Source: Miscanthus floridulus (taxonomy: Eukaryota > Streptophyta > Magnoliopsida > Poales > Poaceae). Taken from it: DNA of 64,000 bases. The translations under genes were made by a program, and so were the position numbers. The notes beneath the pieces were generated by a model, which saw nothing but the letters and a program-made list of their open reading frames with translations, ran no database searches and was not told the origin of the DNA. The DNA is taken from NCBI RefSeq assembly GCF_019320115.1, contig NC_089593.1, positions 15,528,789 to 15,592,788 of the forward strand. The letters run 5' to 3'. Positions 24,086 to 36,465 of this stretch are shown in pieces (position 1 is the stretch's first letter; each line of letters opens with the position of its first letter).

Positions 24086-24669
24086 GGGGATTTAACCTCG
24101 CCGGCTGGGCCAGCCCACACACACCGCACACACGCCCGCCCGCCCGCGCCAACGCCGCCACCGCCCGTGCCCGCGCGCTTGCGCCAGCGCCGCCCCTGCC
24201 CGCACGTCCGCCCCGCGTCGCCCGAGGAGGACGAGAAGGAGAGGAGGAGAGGAGGAGAGGAGGAAGAAGGAGGAAGAGAAGGAGGCCGCCGAAGCAACGA
24301 CGCCTTCGCCCTCGCGCGCTCCTGCAGCGGCGCCGCAGCAACACCGCCGGGGTGCTACGCGGCCCAGCAGGAGCAGCGACCCGCATCCAGCCATCTCGGT
24401 CGCCATTCTGCAGTGGTGAGCCCCTATGCCGTCTCCACCTGATGGATATGGATGCATGAATAGATTAAGATGTCCTGGTTAGGGTGCCTTCGTGGACGCT
24501 AGTTATGGTGCATAGTTACAAATATGAGGTTTAGCATGGATGGATTGTGGATGAATGGATTGATGTTTGTCATAAATTAATATAGCTTATGGAATATATT
24601 AGTAATGGGATATAGATCTTGAATTTGTAATCCCTGATCCTTGCTTATCTTGATTACGTTGCTTGGTGT

Positions 24670-24755
24670 TCCTTACATAATCTTATGCATGTCGGCCATC
24701 GTGCCGTTCATATATATGTGCATGTCGACCATCGTGCCGTTGGTTTTCTTGTAGG
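24670..24755. repeat. Short tandem repeat in CACTA leader
   Basis: Two adjacent units with GCATGTCGGCCATCGTGCCGTT and GCATGTCGACCATCGTGCCGTT in the non-coding stretch before the transposase. Confidence 0.7.
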
Positions 24756-25412
24756 TTTTGGAAACCTTACCGTGCAGGGGAGGTACTGCCGAAATTTTGT
24801 ATTGATAGTTTTATGTTTCTTTTTTTGCATAGAAGAGCCCGTCGGAGCGGAGCCGGAGTACCTCGACGACCCCGATCGCCTTCCTCGCCGCTGCGGGTCT
24901 GCCTGCACCGCGTCGCCTCGCCACTGCACCGACCCGCCACGGCCCCGCTAGCCTGACTCCACCGCCACCCTAGGTATAACCCCTCTTTCCGTATCATGGT
25001 CGTAGATCACGTAACCCAGTTAGGCGTCTCCCGTTCGAAAGAGATACGGTTGGAAATATGTAGATATTTTCATATCTAAAACCGTATCTGTTTCGAATTG
25101 TTCATGTTTTTTGGATAGCCCACGGATGCGTAGGTGGGGTTAGTTTCCATGGTCTGCTTCGATTCGAGACAGAGTTTCGGTATCATCTCCCTTTTGTTCT
25201 CCGGATACACACTCTCCCTAGCAGGACGTGTATTTGGAGAATAGCGGGGAGGTGCTGCCAAAATTCTATCTTGGATAGGAGTAGAGCATGGAAACTAACC
25301 TCATCTATGGATCCTCGCGTGGGATTAGGACCTATCTTCACCTATTAGATAGTAGGAACGTCGTGTAGATGCAATTGATGTTTATATTACTCGTCGCTAT
25401 ATATGTTAGAGG

Positions 25413-27960
25413 ATGGAGGACCGTGAGTGGATGTACACGGGTCGCGCAAGTCAGGGTCAAGTCACCAATGAATGGATCGACAAGACCGATGCTTTCTTGG
25501 AAAGGGCATTTGGCGTGGCTGCTAAAGGAGTGAGTAAAATTTGTTGTCCCTACAGCAAATGTGCAAATAGGAAAAGACAAACGAAGAAGGTCATGGGGGA
25601 ACATCTTTGGAAGAATGGATTTACGGCAGACTATATCAGGTGGGTCTACCATAGTGAAGCCGATCGTATGAGAGAGGAGGTGGTGAGACCACGTGTCGAG
25701 GATTATGATGCTGATGCCGGGGTAGCAGACATGTTAAATGACTATCACGAGGCACAGTTCGCTGAAGGACGTACGGAGGAGGAGCCAGAGGCAACTGCAA
25801 AGGCGTTCTACGACATGTTTGCCGTGGCACAGAAACCCCTTCACGGCCAGACAAAGGTTTCTCAACTGGATGCCATTGGACGCATAATGGCGTTAAAGTC
25901 CCAGTATAGCCTGAGTCGAGACGCCTTCGATGATATGTTGACAATTATTGGCAGCCTGCTTCCAGAGGGTCACTTCTACCAAAGAGCATGCACGAGTCAC
26001 AGAAACTCCTTCGTGCACTTAAGATGCCGTATGAGCAGATACATGCTTGCCCGAAGGGGTGCATCCTATTTAGGAAAGAATACGTGGAAGCAAAGTACTG
26101 TCCAAAGTGTAAATCCTCTAGGTTCCTGGAGGTAGATTCTGGTGATGGCCAGAAGAGGCAGCTTGATATTCCCGTAACAATCCTACGGCACCTTCTATTC
26201 ATACCGAGGATCCAATGACTATACATGACCGAGGAATCCACGAAACAGATTACATGGCACAAAAATGGCAAACGATACAATCCTGACAGGATGGTACATG
26301 CATCCGATGGTGAAGCATGGACCCACTTTGATGGCATTCATCATGAGAAAGCTAAAGAGGCTCATAATGTACATGTTGCGCTGGCAACAGATGGGTTCAA
26401 TCCTTATGGAATGATGGCTGTCCCATACACATGTTGGCCCATGTTCGTTATCCCCCTCAATCTCCCCCCCCCCCCCCTCCCGGCGTATGCTTTCAACGAC
26501 AGAACGTATTCTTGTCGTTGATAATTCCTAGACACCAGGGGAATAATATGGGTGTGTTCATGGAGCCAGTGATTGATGAATTGGTCCGTGCTTGGGAGAA
26601 AGGGGTATGGACATACGACCGAGCTACAAAGAAAAACTTTAAAATGCATGTTTGGTACCACTACTCCCTGCATGACTTCCTAGCGTATGGGATATTCTGC
26701 GCCTGATGTGTTCATGGAAAGTTCCCATGCCCAGTATGCAAGGAAGGTCTGAGGTTCATTTGGTTGCAGAAGGGTGGCAAGTATTCATCGTTCGACAAAC
26801 ATCGGCAATTCCTCCCTCTTGACCATGCATTCAGACGAGACATCAAGAACTTTACGAAAGGTGTCATAGTGACAGACCCTGCACCACCGATAATGACTGG
26901 TGTCGCGGTTCGTGAATAGATAGATGGTCTCATTGTCAATCCAGAAGGTGGTTTTGTGGGATATGGAGAGCAACATATGTGGACTCATAAGTCGGGCTTG
27001 ACTCGGCTTCCCTATTTTGATGACCTTCTCCTTCCACACAACATTGATGTAATGCACATTGAAAAGAATGTCGTCGAGGCACTTTGGGCAACAATCAAGG
27101 ACATTCCTGACAAGTCAAAGGACAACATTAAGGCTAGAGTGGATTTGGCAACCTTATGCGATAGACCAAACCAACATATGATGCCTCCTAGTCATGGCAA
27201 GACATGGAGAAGGCCTAAGGCTGATTTTGTCTTGAGCAAGCCCCAAAGGAGGAAAGTACTAGAATAGATCCAGACGTTAATGTTCCCTGATGGGTATGCA
27301 GCTAATCTGAGGAGGGGAGTGAACTTATCTACTATGCTAGTCTTAGAGATGAAGAGTCATGACTACCACATATGGATTGAGCGGCTTCATCCGGCGATGG
27401 TTCGAGGCTATGTCCCTGAGCATGTCTGGCTAGTGCTGGCAGAGTTGAGCTATTTCTTTCGCCAGCTTTGTGCCAAGGAGTTATCTCGGACCATGATTGC
27501 TGACTTAGAAAGAATGGCACATGTGTTGCTCTGTAAGTTGGAGAAGATCTTTCCACCCGGCTTCTTCAATCCGATGTAACATTTGATTTTGCACCTCCCA
27601 TATGAGGCACGAATGGGGGGGGCTCGTGCAGGGCCGTTGGTGCTATCCAATCGAGAGATGTCTAAAGGTTCTTCGAAAGAAATATAGAAATAAATGCAAA
27701 ATCGAGGCTTCCATTGCAGAGGCATACATTCTGGAGGAGGTGGCGAACTTCACAACAACATATTATGGTGACAACCTCCCTAGCGTGCATAATCCACCCC
27801 CTCGTTACAATGCTGACAAAAATGAATCGAACCTCAGCCTTTTCTGAGGGCAACTCAAAAGCGCAAGTGCATCGACCCCCAAGACCTTGAATCATAAAGA
27901 GTGGCACCATATCATGCTATACGTGTTGACCAACCTTGATGAAGTGGCGCCGTACATGCA
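25413..27960 (+). pseudogene. tnp2-type CACTA transposase (copy 2), multiply interrupted
   Basis: Starts at ATG 25413 with a Transpos_assoc-type domain (DREWMYTGRAS, then CCPYSKCANRKRQTKK, a Cys-rich segment), followed by tnp2 regions: HACPKGCILFRKEY with CPKCKSSRF, RMVHASDGEAWTHFD, VALATDGFNPYGMM, LSLIIPRHQGNNMGVFMEPV, LLPHNIDVMHIEKN and FPDGYAANLRRGVNLS, then the DUF4218-like ELSYFFRQLCAKELS. Breaks seen: a frameshift near 25975; TGA 26216-26218; a C homopolymer frame loss near 26464-26478; TGA 26704-26706; TAG 26917-26919; TAG 27265-27267; TAA 27577-27579; a further frame change near 27620. The DUF4216-like exon found in copy 1 is largely deleted. Confidence 0.87.
26464..26478. repeat. Poly-C homopolymer
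   Basis: A run of about 14 C breaks the transposase frame between VIPLNLPP and FQRQNVFLS. Such runs are prone to slippage and to sequencing error. Confidence 0.8.
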
Positions 27961-28229
27961 GTAAGTTCTTAACGAACTTGTTAAATACGCCGTCATTATT
28001 CTGCATCCAACCCCCTTGTTTCTCGTTGGTACAAGGAATTTCTTCATGAATTCTGGCGTCAATCAAGGGATCCTACCCCGCAGCAGGTAGATACCCTTCT
28101 TAGACAGGGTGCGGGAAATGGAATGCCCGATTTTGTTTCTTGGTTCAAACGGAAGGTACCGTCTAATTTAGCTCGTACTTAGTTTGACATTCCAAGTTAC
28201 TCGTACGTGCGAATAATATAACGATGTAT

Positions 28230-29310
28230 CCTGCTTGAGCTTGAAGGGCTAGAGGGATGCGTCTATGTGTGCCGAGTTGAGACAGGTGTAGCACAACTTG
28301 TGCCGAGAACGGCGTTTGATGATGCCAGGTGTAGCACACCATCAAGGCAGCCGCAGCCTCAGCGGATACGCAGAAACATGGGTACGCGAATTCATTTATT
28401 TATTCTAACGCTCAATTCTGCATGATTTCTAATCATCTTGCTGTTTTTCTCGTAGTCGGCGTCACATGGTGGCCATCCTTGCTCCATCTTCAAGGCATTT
28501 GCTATGGCCCACAAGGGCAAGGCGACGTCCGACGTCGACTACAACCCGGAGGACGGGCCCGAGGCGTACAACAATGCGACCGTCCACAACCGCCTTAGTG
28601 AGTACACATTTATGGCAAGGGAGATCCATGGGTCAGAGTACGATCCGAACACCGAGGACCTTGATGGAGAAGTCGTCATGAGGGTGGGAGGAGGCAAGAA
28701 GCATGGGCGGTACTAGATTGGCGACGGCGCAATCGACTCGGCTGCTACTCCCAGTCTCTCCCAGATTCGAGCAAGCAGCACGAGCAGGAGCTCGGCCATA
28801 CGACCTCGGCAGGACACTTCACACCACCGGGTGGAGGCACTCGAGGTTATTCCTAGTTTATTCGTCGTTCATTGGTTTTTTCATACCTTTCATTTGCATT
28901 ATTGTAACATTGGGGTGAATATATTGTAGGCCCAGCTGGAACAAGAGAGGAGGATACGGGAGCATATGCAGGCGAAGATGGAGAGGGTGGAGGCCAAGCG
29001 GGAGGCCGAGCACCGGAGGATGGCGGAGATTCTTCAGTACATGCAAAGTCTTGGTGCCGCTACGGGTGTAGCTCCGCCACCTTCGCTATTCGCTCCACCT
29101 CCACCTCCTTACTATTCTACTCCTGTGAGTATAAATGTTTTAGTTTGTATGTTCATGCTTACGGTCAAACCTAGTGGAGTATGAAAGTTTTATTCATGTA
29201 TGGTATATATTTATCTTGTCTCACATATGCAATCTCTTCTCCTTTGTGCAGAATCAATCGGCAGCATCGAACGATCCTCATGCTTCAGCGAATCCTTCAC
29301 CGAATCAGTG
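28230..29310 (+). pseudogene. Transposase_24-like gene of CACTA copy 2, 5' part deleted
   Basis: Remnant of the second CACTA gene. From about 28230 a DUF4216-region scrap (GCCGAGTTGAGACAGG) jumps straight into the Transposase_24 part (AGCACACCATCAAGGCAGCC), which in copy 1 is some 2 kb further on. Readable parts: AFAMAHKGKATSDVDYN (to 28560), VHNRLSEYTF, GGGKKHGRY with TAG at 28714-28716 where copy 1 continues with TGG, then an exon from about 28930 with a Glu/Arg/Met-rich coiled coil (MQAKMERVEAKREAEHRRM) and a Pro-rich tail (APPPPPYYSTP). Confidence 0.75.
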
Positions 29311-29397
29311 ATGGTACTTGTGGTTGTTAATGGTACTTCTATTTACAATTGTGGTTGAAGATGATGGAGCACTTGGATTACTTGTGAACTTATTTGT

Positions 29398-29510
29398 GAT
29401 ATATTATGAGACATGTGACGTTTGTGATATATATGTGACGTTGGTGATATATATGTGGTGTTGGTGATATATATGTGATGTTGGTGATGTTTGTTATATA
29501 TATCTTCTGT
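29398..29510. repeat. Tandem repeat of about 21 bp near CACTA copy 2 3' end
   Basis: Four to five units of TTGGTGATATATATGTGATG with point changes. Copy 1 has a looser GATGTGGATATTGTGATGGA-type repeat at the equivalent place (4690-4870). Confidence 0.8.
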
Positions 29511-29559
29511 TTGTTTGGATGGGATGTAAAAAACAAATAAAAAAGATTGTTTTCAGTCA

Positions 29560-30000
29560 CTTTGCCGAGTGCAATGGCCATGACACTCGGTAAAGTGACT
29601 ACTGGGAACTATCTGGGAACATGCTTTGCCGAGTGCAAATGTCATTGCACTCAGTAAACATCACATGCTTTGCCGAATGTCTTGCCGGCGGCACTCGACA
29701 AAGTGGCCACCTTTACCGAGTGTCTAAGTCAACGGCGCTCGGTAAAGCGAGGACCTTTGCCGAGTGCTTGACCTTGACACTCGGCAAAGCCGCCGTCACA
29801 GTGGAGCTCGCCGTCACGGCCACTTTTCTTTGTCGAGTGTCGGATTGGCACTCGGCAAAGTCTTTGCCGAGTGCCCGATAAAGTGCACTCGGTAAAGAGG
29901 TCTTTGCCGATAAACTGTTTACCGAGCGCCCTTTGCCGAGTGTAGTGTATATCGGCCTTTTGTCGAGTGCCTGAGGCACTCGGCAAAGAATCCGCCTCCG
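29560..30000. repeat. CACTA subterminal repeats, right end of copy 2
   Basis: Direct and inverted TTTGCCGAGTG-type units up to the terminal GGTAGTG. Confidence 0.88.
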
Positions 30001-30009
30001 GTAGTGAAG

Positions 30010-32541
30010 GGACAAAATGGGCACGCACCAAGGAAGAAAACTTCGGTCATGCGAGAGAAACTAGCGCGCGTCGTGCATGCAGTTCCTTTGGCACCCCAAC
30101 GGAAAAAAAAAATCCATCTGCATGCATGCAGGGCGGGGCAAGGGAATAGTCCGAGCCTTTGCTTTGGCGCGCGGAAGAGCGAATGGCTCGCGGAAGAGTA
30201 GTTGTTAATTTACTAGTCCGTAAATAGAAGCTAACAATGACTAGTTTTTAATCTCGTGGATCCATTCAGTGATCCTAACTTCCTCTTATCGCAAATATTA
30301 TTATTCATCTTTCTAGGTTTAACCTAAGTCATAATTTTAACATTGCCTAGCAATACCTAATACACACATATCTTATATATGAAAAAGAGTTATGAATCAC
30401 TTTTGTATAGCAATCTTGTAATGCCAACCTTGCAAAGCGAATTTATATAAATTATTATATATCGGGGACCAAAACCAAAATGGTTTGATGTATAATTTTA
30501 TAATAAACTTATATGGACTTATATTTACAATCGAAGGAGTTGCCATTATTATTCTCTCCACCATGTGTGTTAAAACATTAGTCTATTGCAGCACGCAGTG
30601 TCCTATGGCTTCAACACGTACTCCGAGATATTCCGACACAAAAGCTTTGGTAATTGGTAGGGATGATGAATGGATGATGAGCACCCATCACGCCATTCGC
30701 ATCACAGCAGCCACGAGGATAAAATGTTTACGGTCGCTCTCAGCAATCAGCATGCTAAATTAAGAAGCCTAAGCACATCATATATCATTTATTGTTTGCC
30801 CACTGTGCACCACCTATCCATTGCCATGCATGATGCCTGCCGATCATGGAGCTTCACTGTCATCATTCATGAACTCGCCGTCGCCGTCGGCCGTCGCCAT
30901 CGCCATTGCCCTGCATGCCAGCCAGTATAGCTATAGCTAGAAAAAAAAAGGCCAAGGGTCCCTCAGCTGCACGCACGCGCGCCTTCTTCTTCTTTACACA
31001 TCACGCAAGCGCCGGCCGCGATTGCCGCTTGCACAGCGGCGTTCTGTGTGTGATTGTCCTCTTTGCATGCTAAACTGCCGGCGGCTGCTAGCTCGTGTCC
31101 ACAGAGGAAGCTAATTGGTGCTGATTACATGGAATCATGGATGCATCATTATATTTCATCTTATCATCATCTACCTAGCTATATGGATAGCTTCACGATT
31201 CAATATTGACCACGTGGAATGCATCCTAGCAATTCAGTCCAAATCAAATACGTATTTGATATGTTGTTTATACGTGCATGTTTGGCTACTACGAACCTAG
31301 GGGCCTTCTAACTGAAGAAAGAACCCAACTTTCAAAAAAGAGAGAGGAAGAATCTAAAACTCAGCAACTTGACGAAAAGCTCTCTAGTTGTGTCATCGTC
31401 ATCAGTGAAAAGTATTAAAGCTTGTAGAGCATCAAATGCTCGAGTGTTGATGTTCTGCTTACCTTAGCTTTTCTACAGGCGCATAAAACTCTCAGCATTT
31501 CCGTATACTACCTCTCGACATTATATTCAAGAATATTGTTCCCCCAACTCAATTTACGAAGGCCTCCAAAGATTTAAGCTAATTTCATATGTAATAATGG
31601 CGACATCACTATGCATGGTGGAGGGAGAGAAATATGCCATGCAAACCATATGCTAATTTCATATGAAGAAAATAATCTTGCACCAAACTTTAAAAATAAC
31701 ATTGGATTGGCATCCTAGAGCCACCTCCTCGAAGAAAATCAATAGAAAAATTTTCCTTTATATTTGTAACTTTAGGGTATCCTTATTTTTCTGTCGGTTT
31801 TTTCACCCACAGGATTATTCTAGTTTCTAGTAGTGCACCGTTCTGCCCATAAAGGAGTGTTTTTTTATATCCAGTGGTAACTTGTTGGGGGAGGCCGACC
31901 GTTGTTACCAACAAAGAAATAAAGCCATTTCTAAAGACGACCGGTGTTTCAAAGTGAAACTAAAGCCTTTAAGGTAGTTGGAAACACTAACCGATCCTAA
32001 AAACTGAAGCCATTTCTCGAGGTGGTCCGTTACATTGTATCCTCAAATTGTATTTTCAAGAACAACTCTAGATGCAACTGATTCTGAAAAAGAATTTGTG
32101 GCGCATGTAAAAATGATTTTGGATAACACGACGGCTTGTTCGATTGGACAAGTTGGCATAGGTGTGTACTACAATTCAAGAACAAAAAATAGGTGATGAT
32201 GCAAGCTACGTTAGGTGAAAAAGAAAATATCCACAATTCCAATCCCGATTTAGGTCACACAACGTCATGCTCCGTCACAAGATTACGGCATCTCCTCGCA
32301 TGCTTAAACTAAGATGTGAAAGGACTTAATGATGCTCTACACAAAACTCGCTGAAAATGACAAGGCAAGCTCTGCACTCCTCAATTAGCTCCAATGAACC
32401 GTTTGCTGGCATATCCTCCGGCATTAGCACTACTCTCTCCACTATCAGCAATACAGTGAACCATATAATTAGTCACGAGGCCTTATGTATAACAAACTCC
32501 TTTTTGCGATTACATGTTCCAATTAATTAGTAGCCTAGTAG
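30010..32541. other. Intergenic, no gene recognised
   Basis: AT-rich and non-coding. A GCCGTC/GCCATC run lies at 30875-30910. TTTCTAGTAGTG ending at 31835 looks like the terminus of a different CACTA family, and 31900-32040 (AAGCCATTTCT twice) may be a related subterminal relic. No matching left end was found. Confidence 0.5.
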
Positions 32542-33241
32542 CAGGCCCGAGCCAAGGGGCGTGCGAGCGGTGCGTGGGAATAGGGCCCATGATTTTTAGG
32601 GGGGGCCTGCGGTAGTTTGTCATCAGGCGCATACAAACTAGTACTAGTGACTACCAGCTACGCTAAGGGATCAATTCAAGCCCATGGCGTAAACTACCAT
32701 CATGTATTAGCACTGGAAACTAGCCGATACTACATACTACGTACTACGGAGTACATATGAGTCAGGAGTACAAAGTGTCTAATATATTTAACCAAATATA
32801 TAAGTAAAAAAATACTAATGCTCAAATAAACATATTAGAAAGTATACCTCATGAAAAATCTAATAATATTTATTTGATATCATAAATATTATGTATTTTA
32901 TATATAGCTAGTCAAACTTGAGATATTTTAACTTTTTACTGTGCTAAAATTGCACTCGTTTATGGACGGAGAGAGTACTCGATAATTCTAATCTTTTCCC
33001 CAATTTTGAATTCTATTGTCCTTCATAAGATTATATGAATTAATGTTTTTTCAAACAATCATTATATTATAAACTATAATTATCCTTCATATATATTATT
33101 ATTTATCGTGTTCCAAGAGATTAATACATTGCATGATATGTATGTAGAATTTATAATAATTACTATAATTCTGTCTATCAAGAGATAAGGCCTCATTTTA
33201 TAGTTTGGTACAGGGCCCCAATTTTCGCCATCTCGGCCCTG
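32542..33241. mobile_element. hAT-type non-autonomous element, 8-bp target duplication
   Basis: Ends CAGGCCCGAGCC and TCTCGGCCCTG match as inverted repeats with one difference in the first ten bases, and CCTAGTAG is duplicated exactly at 32534-32541 and 33242-33249. The 8-bp duplication and CAG termini fit the hAT superfamily. No transposase. A Stowaway-like end (TTTATGGACGGAGAGAG then TA) at about 32958-32976 suggests a nested MITE. Confidence 0.8.
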
Positions 33242-33249
33242 CCTAGTAG

Positions 33250-35384
33250 GTAGGTATTTACCTGCTAGTGACATCGCACGATCTATAGTTGGGTGAAAAA
33301 GTTGTTTCCACATAGCTCAAGTCCAGTGCATGCATGGTAAGATGACATGGGCGCGCACAACGACCATCGTTGTGTAACTAGCTTTATAATGTTTACACTG
33401 CACTTCACAATATTTTTCACGTGGAGTTCGCACACGCAGTACGCATGCATGCATATCATCGACCATTGTGTAATCGGCAATGATTCGAGATTATCCCTGG
33501 AACGACTTAGCTTATTACATGATGGATTCAAGAGACAAGCAGTACACGGAACAAACAACTTTACATACATAATCTAGGGCTTTCTGTAAGGGGTTACAGT
33601 TGTGGAGCTTCAGTGCGTGTCCGTCGTCCCCGTGGCTGCCCTAGCTAGGGTTAAAAATTTCGATGAAATTTCACTGAAATTTTGTGAATTTCGGTACTTT
33701 CAGGGCTTGCAGAAAGATATCCAAATATTACACTAACGCGTGTGTTATATGACTCTAAGCTCTTTGTTTATGTTTCATGTTCTCCTACTCAATAGATGTG
33801 TAATCGTAAATCTTTTTAATATTCTGTTTTAGATCTAAGATTTTTAGAGAAAAAAAACAAATTTCATGTTTAAGCCTCTGAAAAAATTCAGAGAAATTTC
33901 GGTCAAGTTTTGGTAATTTCGGTGGTGGTCTAAATTTTTCTAGTACTGAAATTGAAAAGCCTGGGCTGCCCTACGTGGAATTCTTGTATCTATTTTGGAT
34001 TTGAGTACTGACGATGTCTAGTCCTAATTACACTGTAGATGCGTATCTTGAAAAAGTATTTGGGCACTGACAGATTTGCTTTGTTTTTTTTTTCTCTTTT
34101 CTTCCTGTATTCGATCCCTAGTAGTCTTAATATATAGTAATCTTATCTGAGCAGTGTATTTGAATATCGTATCATATCATATATACTAGTATATGTTTGT
34201 GTCTTCGGTATACTTTGCATAATAATATGGATCCGCATATGATATGCCATGTTGCCCTGATATATATGGAATCGAACATCTTGAAATTGCAGGTTCAGAT
34301 TTCGTTATTATCCATTCATTTTGGAGAAGAAAAACTTGGCACGCAGCTGCGGCACGCAGCTGTAGACATACATGCATGATGCGTACTGGGCTTCAAATTT
34401 GCAAGTACGTGTTCGAGATCACGTACGAAGGATATGGATGACACATGCTTACGGACGTGTATTAAGCGGAGTTCGATCGTTTAATCCCAGAAAGAGTGCT
34501 GTCGGTCCTGGGAAGAATTTGATGCTATTTCTATTAGCCATTGTAATAGGGAATGTAATTCAGTTTCCCATGAGCTACTAGCAAGCAGGTTAGCATTGGT
34601 AGAACAGGATGCATGTGTATATGAATAATATGATGTAGTAGTAGGGAGGGGTGACCAATCGACCGAGAGCGCCGGAGGAAAGCGCTGGATTCGGTTCGAG
34701 GATGACGTCGTCGTCGCTAGCTCTCTCCCTCTGTCTGTGTAGACTGGTCGTGTATTCGCACGCGTCACGCGAGCGAGGAGCAGGAGCAGGAGCATCGACG
34801 TGTGCCCGCGGGGCTTCTGCGCCTGCATGCATGCGATGCTCGCAGTCGCACGTCGATGCATCCGGATCGATGCACGGAGCCGTTGAGGCGTTGACTCGTG
34901 TGAACCATGCACGGATCGATGTGGACCGGACATACGGGACTCCTAACTAAACCTTGTCGTAGCTGTGTTTTCGATTTTGTTAGACATATGCTAAGGATCT
35001 GTCATCTGTTAGGTATAGTTTTCTTGCGACTCTTTCATCTTTTACTGTAGTAACACTGATCATAGAAATTGTTTTTCTCTCTTCTTGCAAAACGTGGAGC
35101 CGAGAGAAACTACCATTTGTGGCTCCGGCTCCACCTCCTCTGATACTATAGCATTGGGCCGAAGCTTGAACGAGCCCGACCAAACGGAGCTGCTTAAGGC
35201 TAGCTGTACTTAGGAAGGTTAGACACGTGCCGTACACACATATTGTGGTGCCAAAAGTGGTCATAGCTGTGTGTTTCGATTTTGGTGGCAGACGCTGCCA
35301 TTCACTTTAGGTTTATTTGTTACGAGCCAAACCTCTCTAACTTTGATGGAGTTTTTACAAAGATATATCAATATCTGCAAACAC
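33250..35384. other. Intergenic, no gene recognised
   Basis: No supported coding region. AT-rich with ATGCATGC-type palindromes. A similar phrase (TAGCTGTGTTTTCGATTTTG at about 34959; TAGCTGTGTGTTTCGATTTTG at about 35264) brackets a segment of about 300 bp. Confidence 0.5.
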
Positions 35385-35979
35385 CACTACTGGAAACAGC
35401 GAGTTTGCCGAGTGCCCTCGGCAAAGCCCAAAAAACACTCGGCAAAGGACACTCGGTGTACACAGTGACGGCAAAGCTGTCTTTGCCGAGTGTTTTTTGT
35501 CGAGCACTCGGCAAACACTTTGCCGAGTGCTAAACCGACACTCGGCAAACATTTTTTGAAAAATATAAAAAAAACGCGCCACTAGGCCGCCCGCCGCCAC
35601 CACCACGCCGCCACGGCCGCCACCATGCCCGTCGCCGTCACCACGTCCCCCGCCACCACGCTGCCGCCGCCACCACGTCCCCTGCCACCACGTCCCTGTG
35701 CAAAGGAGTAAGAAGAGGGAGAGAGGGTGGGGGAGCTCACCGTAGGGGCCTGCACGCCGCCGCCCTCGATGGGGAAGCTCACCACCGAGCCGCAGCCCAC
35801 CAAACAAGCACCACCGCCCGCCACCACCGAGCTGCCTTCCGCTGCCACCACGCCTGAGCTGCCTCCCGCCACGCCACCACGCCCGAGATGCCGGTGCCGA
35901 AGCTGGAGCCCGCCTCGACCACAACCACCTCGCGGCCGACCATCGCGCCGGATCTGGGGAGGAGGGGCGGGGTCCCCGC

Positions 35980-36465
35980 GCGGATCCGGGGAGGAGGGGC
36001 GGTGCAGTGCAGTGGCTGGATCCGAGGAAGAGGGGCGGGGCGGCGGCCGGAGAAAGGGAGAGGAGGGGCGGGGCAGCGGCCGGAGAGAGGGAGAGGAGGG
36101 AGGGGAGGGGGCGGCGTCGGGAGAGGGGGGGGGAGGGGATGGCGGGAGAGGGAGGGAGGGGAGGGGGCGGCGCTGGGAGAGAGAGGGGAGGGGCAGCGAG
36201 GCGGCGCCGGGAGAGTGGGAGGGGAGGGGACGGCGGGAGAGAGAGGGAGGGAAGGGGGGAGCGCCGGGAGAGAGAGAGAGAGAGAGGGAGGGAGGGGCGG
36301 CGGGAGAGAGAGGGAGGAGAGGGGGCGGCGCCGGGAGAGAGAGGGGAGGGGGGCGGCGAAAGAGAGAGGGAGGGGAGGGGACGGCGGGAGAGAGAGGGAG
36401 GGAAGGGGGCGACGACGGGAGAGAGAGGGGAGGGGGCGGCGGGACGGCGGCGCCGTGAAAGGGAG
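35980..36465. repeat. Purine-rich (GGGAGAGAGAGGGA)n minisatellite
   Basis: Nearly 490 bp of one-strand purines, built of irregular GGGAGAGAGAGGGAGG and GGCGGCGCC units. It is open in all three plus frames, which only yields Gly/Arg/Glu repeats. Strand asymmetry of this kind can favour triplex or R-loop formation. Confidence 0.85.

Larger units (their letters stand above)
22484..30006 (+). mobile_element. CACTA (En/Spm) element, copy 2, both termini present
   Basis: Starts CACTACCGGAGACGGC at 22484 and ends GCCTCCGGTAGTG at 30006. Subterminal TTTGCCGAGTG arrays sit at both ends (22500-24090 and 29560-30000). The flanking triplets are GAG (22481-22483) and AAG (30007-30009), one mismatch from a 3-bp target duplication. 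Internal order: left subterminal zone with a giant inverted repeat, GC-rich leader (24090-24450), tnp2-type transposase relic, Transposase_24-like relic, tandem GATATATATGTG repeats. Not autonomous, because both genes are broken. Confidence 0.88.

Noticed and set aside
24030..24459. Open frames in the GC-rich leader of CACTA copy 2
   Set aside because: Low-complexity Arg/Pro/Ala translation on both strands, located between the subterminal array and the transposase start; more likely the element's promoter or leader.
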